A DNA stretch of 64,000 bases from Flavobacterium sp. WC2421 (GTDB lineage Bacteria > Bacteroidota > Bacteroidia > Flavobacteriales > Flavobacteriaceae): NCBI RefSeq assembly GCF_040822115.1, contig NZ_CP162004.1, positions 434,001-498,000 of the forward strand. Direction: 5' to 3'. The position numbers and the translations under genes are program-made. Below are positions 18,961 through 27,067 of this stretch, one piece after another. How positions within the stretch are numbered: position 1 is the stretch's first letter; the number at the start of each line of letters is the position of its first letter. The notes below the pieces were generated by a model. The model was not told the origin of the DNA. It did no database searches and was given only the letters and a program-made list of their open reading frames with translations.

Positions 18961-19350
18961 CTACAAATTGGATTGAATTTGCTCTGCCAACGATTCAAAT
19001 TCTTCTTTAGTTAAAGAAACTTTATTTTGAAAACGCATTTCATCCATTTCATTAAGAGGAATTAAATGAACATGGGCATGAGGTACTTCAAGCCCTACAA
19101 CTGCCATTCCTACTCTTTTACAAGGAACGGCTTTCTCTAAGGCTATAGCTATTTTTCTAGAGAAATGCATTAATCCCAGATAATGCGCTTCGTCCATGTC
19201 AAAAATTTTATCAACTTCAAATTTAGGAATACAAAGTGTATGCCCTTTAGCATTAGGATTTACGTCAAGAAAGGCCAAATAGTTATCGTCCTCCGCAATT
19301 TTATAACAAGGAATCTCACCGTTTACAATTTTGGTAAATATGCTACTCAT
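18961..19350 (-). CDS. HIT family protein
   Basis: 129 residues. The histidine triad His91-x-His93-x-His95 (HAHVHL) is intact. The family hydrolyses nucleotide phosphoramidates or adenylates (HinT type). It follows greA by 49 bases in the same direction, a pairing common in Bacteroidota, so the two are probably co-transcribed. Cytoplasmic, no signal peptide. Confidence 0.93.
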   Translation of the reverse strand: MSSIFTKIVNGEIPCYKIAEDDNYLAFLDVNPNAKGHTLCIPKFEVDKIFDMDEAHYLGLMHFSRKIAIALEKAVPCKRVGMAVVGLEVPHAHVHLIPLNEMDEMRFQNKVSLTKEEFESLAEQIQSNL

Positions 19351-19399
19351 AATTTAAGTTCATTTGAAGTTTTAATATATCCGATAATTGAGTACAAAA

Positions 19400-19876
19400 T
19401 TAGTCACGTGAAATTTCTAAAATTTCAAATTTCAACACTCCATTCGGCACCGTAATTTCAGCAAATTGACCTACTGATTTTCCTAGCAATCCTTTCCCTA
19501 TTGGAGATGTTACTGAAATTTTTCCTGTTTTTAGATCTGCTTCACTTTCAGCTACTAATGTGTATTTCATTTCCATTCCGTTCGCTTGATTTTTAATCTT
19601 TACAATTGATAAAACTAATACTTTAGAAAGGTCAAGGTGTGTTTCGTCAATCAATCTTGCGTTTGAATGTACTTCTTCTAGTTTAGCAATTCTCATCTCT
19701 AACATCCCTTGAGCCTCTTTGGCTGCATCGTATTCAGCATTTTCAGACAAATCCCCTTTATCTCTTGCTTCAGCAATATCTGCAGACGCTTTTGGGCGCA
19801 TCACACTTTTTAAATAATCTAATTCTTCTCTTAATTTTTTTAATCCTTCTGCTGTGTAATACGATATTGCGCTCAT
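19400..19876 (-). CDS. greA: Transcription elongation factor GreA
   Basis: 158 residues, standard length. The N-terminal antiparallel coiled coil includes the acidic tip region KGDLSENAEYDAAKE, which reaches the RNA polymerase active site to stimulate cleavage of backtracked RNA. The C-terminal FKBP-like domain ends in FEILEIS. It is the first gene of a greA-HIT pair. Confidence 0.97.
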   Translation of the reverse strand: MSAISYYTAEGLKKLREELDYLKSVMRPKASADIAEARDKGDLSENAEYDAAKEAQGMLEMRIAKLEEVHSNARLIDETHLDLSKVLVLSIVKIKNQANGMEMKYTLVAESEADLKTGKISVTSPIGKGLLGKSVGQFAEITVPNGVLKFEILEISRD

Positions 19877-19992
19877 AGTTTAATTATATTATTTGTTGGG
19901 TCATATGTAAGCTTTGAATTAAAAGTGAGAGCATCATTCCTCATTTAGTTTTACTCAAATCAAACCTAAATTCTCTTAGCTTATATAAATAG

Positions 19993-20020
19993 AAAAAATC
20001 CCATCAGGACGGGATTTCTT
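19993..20020. terminator. Terminator-like hairpin between divergent genes
   Basis: AAATCCC (19996-20002) and GGGATTT (20011-20017) form a 7-bp stem. The stronger T-run follows on the minus strand. It lies between the starts of greA and the gene at 20133, where no terminator is needed for either, so it may end a short or antisense transcript. Confidence 0.55.
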
Positions 20021-20092
20021 TCCACAAAGATAGTATTATTTTTTTAGTATATAATTATATGTTAATCATATCTAATTCAAAGTTAAATAATT

Positions 20093-20100
20093 TAAATTTG
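20093..20100 (+). promoter_or_regulatory. -7 element of the Rieske-like lipoprotein gene
   Basis: TAAATTTG fits TAnnTTTG, 32 bases before the ATG at 20133. No clear -33 TTG. Confidence 0.5.
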
Positions 20101-20132
20101 TTTAACTAATACTTTTAAAATATTATTATTTA

Positions 20133-20546
20133 ATGAAAAAATGTATCGTATTACTCGTTATTATATCTGCTTTTTGGGGCTGTAGCAACAGTGATTTCAA
20201 TAATAAAAACCCCTATATACCTAGCTATACTTTTACTGTTGATATCAACATGAATTTACCTGCTTACTCAAACTTACAATATCCTAGTAATGCTATCTAT
20301 TACTCTAGTGTTGGAGCTAAAGGAATTTATATTTTCAATACAGGAAGCGGCTACAATGCATTTGATGCCGCCTGCCCTAATCAAGCAATTGGCAGTTGTT
20401 CTACGATGACATTAAAAGGCATTAATATAGTTTGCCCATGTGATGACACTGAATATAGTTTGTTTACTGGACAAGGAAAATTACAATATCCTTTAAAACA
20501 ATATCGAGTTGAAGTAAATGGAAATGTATTACGCGTGTATAATTAA
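20133..20546 (+). CDS. Rieske-like lipoprotein lacking the histidine ligands
   Basis: 137 residues. The signal peptide has a lipobox ending at Cys17 (AFWGC), so it is a predicted lipoprotein. The C-terminal half has the Rieske layout with four cysteines: Cys81 and Cys89 (ACPNQAIGSC), Cys101 and Cys103 (VCPCDDTEY). The two histidines that ligate the 2Fe-2S cluster in Rieske proteins (CxH, CxxH) are Asn83 and Asp104 here. The 17-residue spacing between the two boxes fits the family. Whether it binds a cluster is open. It stands alone between greA and a TonB receptor, with a terminator after it. Confidence 0.75.
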   Translation: MKKCIVLLVIISAFWGCSNSDFNNKNPYIPSYTFTVDINMNLPAYSNLQYPSNAIYYSSVGAKGIYIFNTGSGYNAFDAACPNQAIGSCSTMTLKGINIVCPCDDTEYSLFTGQGKLQYPLKQYRVEVNGNVLRVYN

Positions 20547-20547
20547 T

Positions 20548-20583
20548 AAAAAAGCCCGAAAATAAAAACTTTCGGGCTTTTTT
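20548..20583. terminator. Bidirectional terminator
   Basis: AAAAAAGCCCGAAA and TTTCGGGCTTTTTT make a 14-bp stem with T-runs on both strands. It serves the lipoprotein gene and the convergent TonB receptor gene. Confidence 0.92.
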
Positions 20584-20603
20584 ATACGTTTCACTATGTT
20601 TAT

Positions 20604-22814
20604 CTAAAACTTCAATGTTAATCCTACAAGGAAGTTAATTCCAGCTTGTGGATAGTACCCTGCTCCTTCTATCGTTTTAATTTGATTTTGATCGCTCCAG
20701 TTATCATTGTACGTATAGAAATAACCGTTGGACACATATTTATAATCAAAAATATTATTAACTAATCCTGTTACTAAAATTGATTTGAATACTGACTTCG
20801 GTGTAAACTCATATGAAACATTCAAGTCGTTTACAAAATAAGACTTCAATTTAGACCCTTCTGAATCTATATTTCCCATGTATTGCTGACCAACCATTTT
20901 TGATAAAAACGAAACTTGAAAATTAGTAATTGGCATAAAAGTGATTATGTTCCCCGCAATAAAATCTGGTGAATAGGCAATATTAGTATTTCCTAAAGCA
21001 GTTAAGACTCCGTCTCTTTCAAAATGAAAATCTTTATTTTTATTACTACTTAGGGTAAAGTTTGGTCGAATGATTAAATTATCCAATACTGCTATTGTAG
21101 CATCAACCTCTACACCTAAGCGATAACTATCCCCGCTATTTTTGCGAATTGGACTTCCTACATCATCTAATTGTCCCGTTAAGATCAACTGATCTTTGTA
21201 GGCCATATAATAGACATTTGCATTTAATTTTACTTTTGCAGTACTATGACGCAATCCCAATTCAAAGTCATTTAACTTTTCAGGTCTTGGACTTCCGTTT
21301 TCATAATCGGTTCTATTAGGTTCACGATTCGCTCTTGCATATGAAGCATACAGTTGATTGTTGTCGTTAATCTCAAAATTCAATCCTGCTTTTGGATTAA
21401 AGAAATTAAAGTTGTCATTTACTACTCCTGTTTCAGGACTATCTGCTTTGTAACGTACATTTCTCAATTGTAAATCTCCATATAAACTAAACTTCTCTGC
21501 AATTTGATAATTGGCTTTTGCAAAAACATTTCCATCAGTTTTGGTGGCATAATCATCATAATAATGGTCTCCCAATTCGGTTGTTGAAGCAAAACGTGCC
21601 CAAATTACTTTTCCAAAATGACTTCCTTCGTATTTATTGTATCCTCCTCCAAGTATTACATCTAACTTTTCACTTTTATAATTAGCAGAGAATGTAGTTC
21701 CATAGAAATCATTGTCTAACCATTTTTGACGGACAAGGTCGGTAGTAGTCACTGTCCCAACAGGCTGTAAACCATAATCAGCCATATCAGCATCTTCCTT
21801 GTAATTTTCATAATACCCCTTCCCTTTGGTATAATGAAAAGCTAGGTTTGTATTCCAGTTATCAGATACTTTTTCGTTCCAATGCAATTGGTAATGATCT
21901 TGCTGGTAATTATCCGTTTCATTATCATAAAATCGTGTATTTCCAGATTCATCTGTAAATATTCCAGCTGAATTAAATGTCCTGTCACTGATCAATGTTT
22001 CCGCATCAATACCATTCCAAGATTGATAGGTTTTTTCCTTTCCCCCAAAGGCCAACGCTTTAATCAAGGTTGTTTTACCTACATAAGTTCCTTGTAAGAA
22101 ATACGATTTTAAGTCGGAACTAGCGCGATCAATATAACCATCTGATTTTAAAGCAGACAATCGTCCTGCCAATTCAAAATGATTGTTCATTAATCCCGTA
22201 CTGAATTTAACTGTATGTTTTCTAGTATTGAAACTTCCAAAAGAATTAGAAATCTCCCCATTACTCTCTTTAGAGTAGGCATCAGTCAACATATTTAAAC
22301 TAGCTCCAAAAGCTCCTGCTCCATTTGTTGATGTTCCTACACCACGTTGCAATTGCAAGCTTTCTACTGAAGAAGCAAAGTCGGGCATATTTACCCAATA
22401 CGTTCCGTGACTTTCAGAGTCATTATAAGGGATTCCATTAATAGTTACATTCACACGGGTAGCATCACTACCTCGTACCCGAATTCCTGTGTAACCTACT
22501 CCATTTCCAGCATCTGATGTTGTAATAACCGAAGGTAGATAGTTCATCAAAATAGGAATATCTTGACCTAGATTTCTAAACTTGATGTCTTTTTTATCTA
22601 AATTACTAAAACTAACCGGCGTTTTTGTAGTAACCCGAACCGCTGAAACCAGTACCTCATCGAGTTGGTTTACTTTGGTAGTGTCTTTAACTTGTGAAAA
22701 AGAGATAAAAGAAAAAAGAGATAAAATAATTGACGTTGAGATTGTCAATTTTTGTTGTTTTGCAGCTTTGCAGCTTTGCAACTTTGCGACTTTGTAATCA
22801 ATAATAGTATTCAT
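20604..22814 (-). CDS. TonB-dependent outer-membrane receptor under TPP riboswitch control
   Basis: 736 residues: signal peptide (about 1-41), plug domain (VRVRGSDATRVNVTINGIP-type block around 110-130) and a long beta-barrel ending in the aromatic F-L-V-G-L-T-L-K-F strand. It uses TonB energy to import a scarce ligand across the outer membrane. The upstream minus-strand TPP riboswitch makes thiamine or a thiamine precursor the likely substrate, although by sequence alone it would be called a siderophore-type receptor. The n-region of the signal peptide is unusually long because an 8-bp tandem repeat (22758-22797) is translated there. No alternative ATG lies downstream in the signal peptide. 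Confidence 0.88.
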   Translation of the reverse strand: MNTIIDYKVAKLQSCKAAKQQKLTISTSIILSLFSFISFSQVKDTTKVNQLDEVLVSAVRVTTKTPVSFSNLDKKDIKFRNLGQDIPILMNYLPSVITTSDAGNGVGYTGIRVRGSDATRVNVTINGIPYNDSESHGTYWVNMPDFASSVESLQLQRGVGTSTNGAGAFGASLNMLTDAYSKESNGEISNSFGSFNTRKHTVKFSTGLMNNHFELAGRLSALKSDGYIDRASSDLKSYFLQGTYVGKTTLIKALAFGGKEKTYQSWNGIDAETLISDRTFNSAGIFTDESGNTRFYDNETDNYQQDHYQLHWNEKVSDNWNTNLAFHYTKGKGYYENYKEDADMADYGLQPVGTVTTTDLVRQKWLDNDFYGTTFSANYKSEKLDVILGGGYNKYEGSHFGKVIWARFASTTELGDHYYDDYATKTDGNVFAKANYQIAEKFSLYGDLQLRNVRYKADSPETGVVNDNFNFFNPKAGLNFEINDNNQLYASYARANREPNRTDYENGSPRPEKLNDFELGLRHSTAKVKLNANVYYMAYKDQLILTGQLDDVGSPIRKNSGDSYRLGVEVDATIAVLDNLIIRPNFTLSSNKNKDFHFERDGVLTALGNTNIAYSPDFIAGNIITFMPITNFQVSFLSKMVGQQYMGNIDSEGSKLKSYFVNDLNVSYEFTPKSVFKSILVTGLVNNIFDYKYVSNGYFYTYNDNWSDQNQIKTIEGAGYYPQAGINFLVGLTLKF
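22758..22797. repeat. Five 8-bp tandem units inside the receptor's signal peptide
   Basis: On the plus strand the units are TTTTGCAG, CTTTGCAG, CTTTGCAA, CTTTGCGA, CTTTGTAA. They lie 17 bases after the receptor's ATG and are translated. Gain or loss of one unit would shift the frame. Confidence 0.8.
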
Positions 22815-22997
22815 CCGTAAATAAGATTACGAATAAAAGGGGGAATTATTCTTTTGTTAAATTAATAAATGATTGTTTCCTATGACTATCAGATAGCGTA
22901 CACACTATTGATTTATCATTTTTTCCCTTGACAACATTACTCGTCTAGGTTCGTTGGGTATAATCTCAGCTCGTTATTTAGAGCACCCCTTTGAGAC
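22815..22997 (-). promoter_or_regulatory. TPP riboswitch upstream of the TonB receptor
   Basis: On the minus strand the aptamer (about 22997-22921) reads GGGGTGCTC, GAGCTGAGATTATACCC, GAACCTAGACGAGTAATG, TTGTCAAGGGAA: the THI-box blocks in canonical order, with P3 GCTC/GAGC and a P5 stem GACGA/TTGTC. Downstream, CCCCTTT (22842-22836) is complementary to AAAGGGG in the aptamer's 5' strand (22992-22986), and a CGTAA/TTACG hairpin sits just before the start codon. The aptamer is clear; the control mechanism is inferred. Confidence 0.9.
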
Positions 22998-23001
22998 GGG
23001 G

Positions 23002-23033
23002 CAAATGTAATCTTAAAAAAGATAAAAATCAAA
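23002..23033 (-). promoter_or_regulatory. Promoter of the TonB receptor gene
   Basis: On the minus strand TTG (23032-23030), 20 bases, then TACATTTG (23009-23002) match the Bacteroidota consensus. It places the transcript start directly before the TPP aptamer. Confidence 0.75.
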
Positions 23034-23103
23034 CATGAAAATGCAAATAAAACCGGAATAACAAATAAAACAAAACAAGTTAAAAAGAAGCTTTATTATC
23101 AAA

Positions 23104-23508
23104 TCAATCCAAATCCGGTTTTTTCCGATTTTGTTTTAATTGAGAAATGTTTTTTTTATTTTTAATACGCTTTCTTATTGCTGATTTTGGAACCCTAGTC
23201 TCTTTTCTCGGTTTTTGTACAATTAGTCCCTTTCTAATTAATTCCAAAAATCGTTTAGTGACAATTTCCTTATTTCTTAATTGACTTCTGTCTTCATCAC
23301 AGTTGAGTATCAAAATCAAATCAGCGGTTAATCTTGTGGAAAGACTCATTTCAAGCACTGCTTTTTCCTCATCAGACAAAGCAGTAGAATTTTTCAAATC
23401 AAAAGTCAATACAATCTTTGAAGAGACCTTATTTACATTTTGCCCACCAGCACCACTGCTACGAACCGCCTTGTACTGTAATTCTGATATAATTTTTTGA
23501 ACTTCCAT
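23104..23508 (-). CDS. arfB: Alternative ribosome-rescue factor / peptidyl-tRNA hydrolase ArfB
   Basis: 134 residues. The catalytic GGQ motif is at 21-23 (SSGAGGQNVNKVSSK), followed by the short release-factor-like domain and a basic C-terminal tail (RKRIKNKKNISQLKQNRKK) that enters the empty mRNA channel. It frees nascent chains on stalled ribosomes. It lies 24 bases after the kinase-DUF4301 gene on the same strand and probably ends that operon. Confidence 0.95.
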   Translation of the reverse strand: MEVQKIISELQYKAVRSSGAGGQNVNKVSSKIVLTFDLKNSTALSDEEKAVLEMSLSTRLTADLILILNCDEDRSQLRNKEIVTKRFLELIRKGLIVQKPRKETRVPKSAIRKRIKNKKNISQLKQNRKKPDLD

Positions 23509-23532
23509 TATGTTTTCTTACTAATTCAAAAA

Positions 23533-25647
23533 CTATTGGGGTTGATGCGCTAGGTTTAATAAATCATTCACTGTTTTAACTGGATTAAAGGTAATTAAAG
23601 GTACCTGTACAAAAACCGTTAACCAATTAGCCATTGCTCCATTCCATAAACCAGGTAATTCATAAGCTTTTATATCTTTCCCAGAAATACTTTTACTAAC
23701 AATAAATCCGCGATTATGATCCACAAAATTCATTAAATCGAACTTCTCATTTTTGTAGTTTTTTAAACTACAAACCAAATCTACAGGGTTAAAATGAGAA
23801 GCATTTTCCATAATTTTCAGTTGTGCTTTAACTGATAAATCTACCTCCGAAGATTCTACAATTTGAAGTGATACATTTCCATTATTCTCTTTCGTCCAAA
23901 AAGGACCTCCTCCTGGCTCACCTTCATTTTTAACCATACCGCAAATACGAATAGGTCTATTTAAAATATCCCTAATTTCCTTAACGCTGTTTTCAAATGT
24001 AAGACTTTGAAAATCAGAAGAAAATGACATGTTTATTTTTTCTTTCAAAAACGTCATTGTCTCCTCTAATAATTCTTGATCAAATGCATTAGTATCAATT
24101 GCATTGAGATATAAAAATATTTTTTGTTGTAAATCAATCAAAATTCCTGCTAACGCTTTCTTATACAATGAAATTTTATCGTGATTAATTTGAGTTACAT
24201 TATCAATATTTTTTATAAAAACAATATCAGCATCTAATTCATTTAAATTTTTAATTAATGCCCCATGACCACCAGGTCTAAACACTAATCTCCCATTTTC
24301 ATTTCGAAAAGGTTTATTGTTTAAACCCACTGCAATTGTATCAGTGCTTTTATTTTGAAAAGAAAAATTCACGCTTATTGAAGTCTCCGTTTTTTTCTCT
24401 ACTATAGGTTTAACCTCTTTTATTATATCTACAAATTGCTCTAAATGAGTTTCAGAAACAGTAAAATGTAAATTTGAAACCCCGTTTGAACTTGAGTAAT
24501 TAGCACATTCATACAAATGTTCTTCTATTGCTGTTGCGCTATGTGTTTCATATTTATGAAATGGAAGAACTCCTTTTGGTTTATTAGAAAAATCAAAATA
24601 ATCCTCCGATAACATTAATTTTATAAAATAGTAATTTTTTAAATTGCGATGAAGAGAGTCAAAGCTTATAAATTCTTCTTTTAATTTTTTATTTATCTCT
24701 TCATAAAAAGCGAGTCTTTCCAACCCTACCACAAAAACAGGTAGCTTACTATTCTTTTTTCTATTTACATAAGCCTTAATACTTTCGTTTTCAACATCAA
24801 ATTCATTCAAAAAAGTAATCAAAAACTTAAACATTCTACTAGCAGCGCCAGATGCTGGAACAAATTTCTCTAACTTTAATTCCGCCTTATTTGAATCAAA
24901 ATAAGCGGCTTTCTCTTTAAATTCAATTTCGGATAGTTTTAAGATTCCATTGTATAGGGTTGCAGGCTCTAATAACACCGTTTTTTTAACACCATTTTTA
25001 AATATCGACAACTGTTTTCGAATATTCTCTAATGGAATCCCATATTCATAAATCTGTACAAAATCACGGGAGCTCAAACCCATTTCTTTAGCCTTAGCTA
25101 AATCATCAATAATAGAAATTGCAGTATTTAATCGAAGATTTTTATCTCCAGACAGTGTTATAAATGGTTTTTTATTTTCTATCAATGCCCTTTTAAAAAC
25201 CTCAAAAACAGATTTTCTACCTTCTGGCTTGTCCCTCAAATCATCTTTTTCCCACGGCACATCGATATCAGTAAGAAAAAACAAGTCGTATTCATGTTTA
25301 AGCGAAGCTTTATCTAGCGAAGGGTCGCAAAAATTATAGTAAACTTCAGAAAAAACTTTTGTCACCATTAAGTTGGTATCACAAAACAAATAATCATTTG
25401 CATGAGCAAGAGCATCATTTTCTAATTTAGTTTGGCCATACGCAATGGGTAGCATATCATTAACATCACAAACAAGTTGCTGCTTATCCCATTTTTCTTG
25501 CAAATAATCACGCGCAAACTCTGGAACCCACAGTGTCTTATAGTATTCCGCAAGTTGCTTTGCTAAAGTTGTTTTCCCTGTACTTTCAGGGCCAAACATA
25601 GCAATTTTTATAATTGCAGACTGCTTTTGTTTAAGATTTTCCTCCAT
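23533..25647 (-). CDS. Fusion: NadR-type P-loop kinase domain plus DUF4301
   Basis: 704 residues with two recognisable parts. Residues 1 to about 187 are an AAA_28/NadR ribosylnicotinamide-kinase-like domain with Walker A GPESTGKTT (19-27) and VPEFARDYL. Residues from about 190 are DUF4301, with the hallmark KFVPASGAASRMFK (261-274) and RPGGHGAL (457-464), reminiscent of sugar-nucleotide pyrophosphorylases. Met189 (MGLSSRDF) sits exactly at the join and could be a former start codon. It overlaps the PnuC gene by 40 bases. The kinase role fits nicotinamide riboside salvage; DUF4301 has no known function to my knowledge. Confidence 0.85.
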   Translation of the reverse strand: MEENLKQKQSAIIKIAMFGPESTGKTTLAKQLAEYYKTLWVPEFARDYLQEKWDKQQLVCDVNDMLPIAYGQTKLENDALAHANDYLFCDTNLMVTKVFSEVYYNFCDPSLDKASLKHEYDLFFLTDIDVPWEKDDLRDKPEGRKSVFEVFKRALIENKKPFITLSGDKNLRLNTAISIIDDLAKAKEMGLSSRDFVQIYEYGIPLENIRKQLSIFKNGVKKTVLLEPATLYNGILKLSEIEFKEKAAYFDSNKAELKLEKFVPASGAASRMFKFLITFLNEFDVENESIKAYVNRKKNSKLPVFVVGLERLAFYEEINKKLKEEFISFDSLHRNLKNYYFIKLMLSEDYFDFSNKPKGVLPFHKYETHSATAIEEHLYECANYSSSNGVSNLHFTVSETHLEQFVDIIKEVKPIVEKKTETSISVNFSFQNKSTDTIAVGLNNKPFRNENGRLVFRPGGHGALIKNLNELDADIVFIKNIDNVTQINHDKISLYKKALAGILIDLQQKIFLYLNAIDTNAFDQELLEETMTFLKEKINMSFSSDFQSLTFENSVKEIRDILNRPIRICGMVKNEGEPGGGPFWTKENNGNVSLQIVESSEVDLSVKAQLKIMENASHFNPVDLVCSLKNYKNEKFDLMNFVDHNRGFIVSKSISGKDIKAYELPGLWNGAMANWLTVFVQVPLITFNPVKTVNDLLNLAHQPQ

Positions 25648-26231
25648 TCTAAATAAGCTGAAACAGCTAAAATTGTAAATATTAAATATTGTAAAGACAA
25701 CATCCCTAACCCTCTATAAGCATACAACGGTGTTACAATTATATCACCAATAATCCAAAGCGTCCAATTTTCGATTTTTTTATTGGCCATATACCACATC
25801 CCTGTAAAGAAAACACCAGAGGCAATGATGTCTATATAATTATCATTATGAATTTTATAATCAAATAATTTATATATCCCGAAAACTACGAAAATTGTCA
25901 CAAAAAACAACAAAATACCAATTAATTTTTCTTTACCATTTGTTCTCGTTATTGGCAATGAGTCGCTATCTTTTGTCTTTCTAGTCCATTTATACCAACC
26001 ATAAATACTCATAATTGTAAAATAACCGTTAATCATCATGTCACCAAGATAACCAGCTATAAAAAGTAAATATACTGAAATTATTGTGGCTATCAATCCA
26101 GTAGGATATACTAAAATATTTTCTTGTCTAGCAAACCAAACGCTTAATATCCCAAAAACGAAAGCTATAAACTCTAATACAATATGCGTCATACTTACAT
26201 CTTTGTAAGCATTTAAAAAAAAATCTATCAT
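25608..26231 (-). CDS. pnuC: PnuC-family vitamin transporter
   Basis: 207 residues with about seven hydrophobic segments. It has family blocks such as WFARQENILVYPTGLIATI, MSIYGWYKW and a C-terminal WRKIL. PnuC imports nicotinamide riboside; the PnuT subgroup in Bacteroidota imports thiamine. The downstream kinase domain is NadR-like, favouring nicotinamide riboside, but a TPP-controlled receptor lies 3 kb away, so thiamine is not excluded. It overlaps the upstream synthase gene by 4 bases (ATGA) and the kinase fusion by 40. Confidence 0.88.
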   Translation of the reverse strand: MIDFFLNAYKDVSMTHIVLEFIAFVFGILSVWFARQENILVYPTGLIATIISVYLLFIAGYLGDMMINGYFTIMSIYGWYKWTRKTKDSDSLPITRTNGKEKLIGILLFFVTIFVVFGIYKLFDYKIHNDNYIDIIASGVFFTGMWYMANKKIENWTLWIIGDIIVTPLYAYRGLGMLSLQYLIFTILAVSAYLEWRKILNKSSLQL

Positions 26232-26965
26232 TGATTAAAGTGATTAAAAAAATTAAAATCTTTTTCAAAAGCAGTCCCTATAACTACCAAATCAGCCCCT
26301 GCAGCATATGCTTTTTGAATTCCTTGTAAATCTACAATTCCACCCCCAACAATTAAAGGAATTTCTAAATTTTGAGCAACTAATGCAATCATTTCAAATG
26401 GAACTGCTTGCTGCGCTCCACTACCCGCTTCTAAATAAATGAGCTTATTACCCAGCATTTCGCCCGCTTGGGCAGTTGCAAGCACTAAATCACCGTTGCT
26501 TCTCGCTACAGGATTTGTTTTACTAACTCTGGCTACGGCAGTTTCATTTCCGCTTTCGATCAATATATAACCTGTCGAAATAATTTCGAGATCACTTTGT
26601 TTTAAAATTGGAGCTGCTATAACCTGATGGCCTATTAAATAATCTGGATTTCTTCCTGACAATAAGGAGAGAAACAATATCGCATCGGCTTCATTTGAAA
26701 TTTGAGACGGATTGCCTGGAAAAAGAACGATTGGTAAATTAACGTTCTGCTTTAATCGAATAATTAATTCATCGATTCGATTCGATTCTACCAAACTCCC
26801 ACCAATGAAAACATGTGAAGCAGGAGATTGATTAATTTTCAAAATCAAATTATCCAAATCTCTCCAGACAATTTTATCTGGATCCAACAAAATGGCCAAT
26901 AGTTTTTTTTTATCTGCCTTACTTTTTACTATTTCTTGATATGTGTTTTCTGTTTTTTTTTGCAT
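26228..26965 (-). CDS. Geranylgeranylglyceryl/heptaprenylglyceryl phosphate synthase
   Basis: 245-residue TIM-barrel enzyme of the PcrB/GGGPS family. Conserved blocks are AILLDPDK (near 25), VFIGGSLVE, VLFPGNPSQIS, YLEAGSGAQQAV and PLIVGGGI. It couples a polyprenyl diphosphate to glycerol-1-phosphate. In Bacteroidota this enzyme is widespread although its lipid product is little studied. It is the first gene of a four-gene minus-strand operon and is divergent from a Crp/Fnr regulator. Confidence 0.93.
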   Translation of the reverse strand: MQKKTENTYQEIVKSKADKKKLLAILLDPDKIVWRDLDNLILKINQSPASHVFIGGSLVESNRIDELIIRLKQNVNLPIVLFPGNPSQISNEADAILFLSLLSGRNPDYLIGHQVIAAPILKQSDLEIISTGYILIESGNETAVARVSKTNPVARSNGDLVLATAQAGEMLGNKLIYLEAGSGAQQAVPFEMIALVAQNLEIPLIVGGGIVDLQGIQKAYAAGADLVVIGTAFEKDFNFFNHFNQ

Positions 26966-27020
26966 TGGAACGTAAAAGTAAAAGTTTTTTTTTTAGCACA
27001 ATAACTATTTTTGAAACAAT

Positions 27021-27028
27021 TACATTTG
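27021..27028 (+). promoter_or_regulatory. -7 element of the Crp/Fnr gene
   Basis: TACATTTG fits TAnnTTTG, 39 bases before the ATG at 27068. No TTG at the usual upstream distance. Confidence 0.55.
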
Positions 27029-27067
27029 CTTGAAAGGCTCTCCATAACAAAACCAAAAAAATAAAAA

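Noticed and set aside
23104-26965. The arfB-to-GGGP synthase genes as part of the TPP-controlled transcript
   Set aside because: They lie upstream of the riboswitch promoter on the same strand, so the TPP aptamer at 22921-22997 can act only on the receptor gene downstream.
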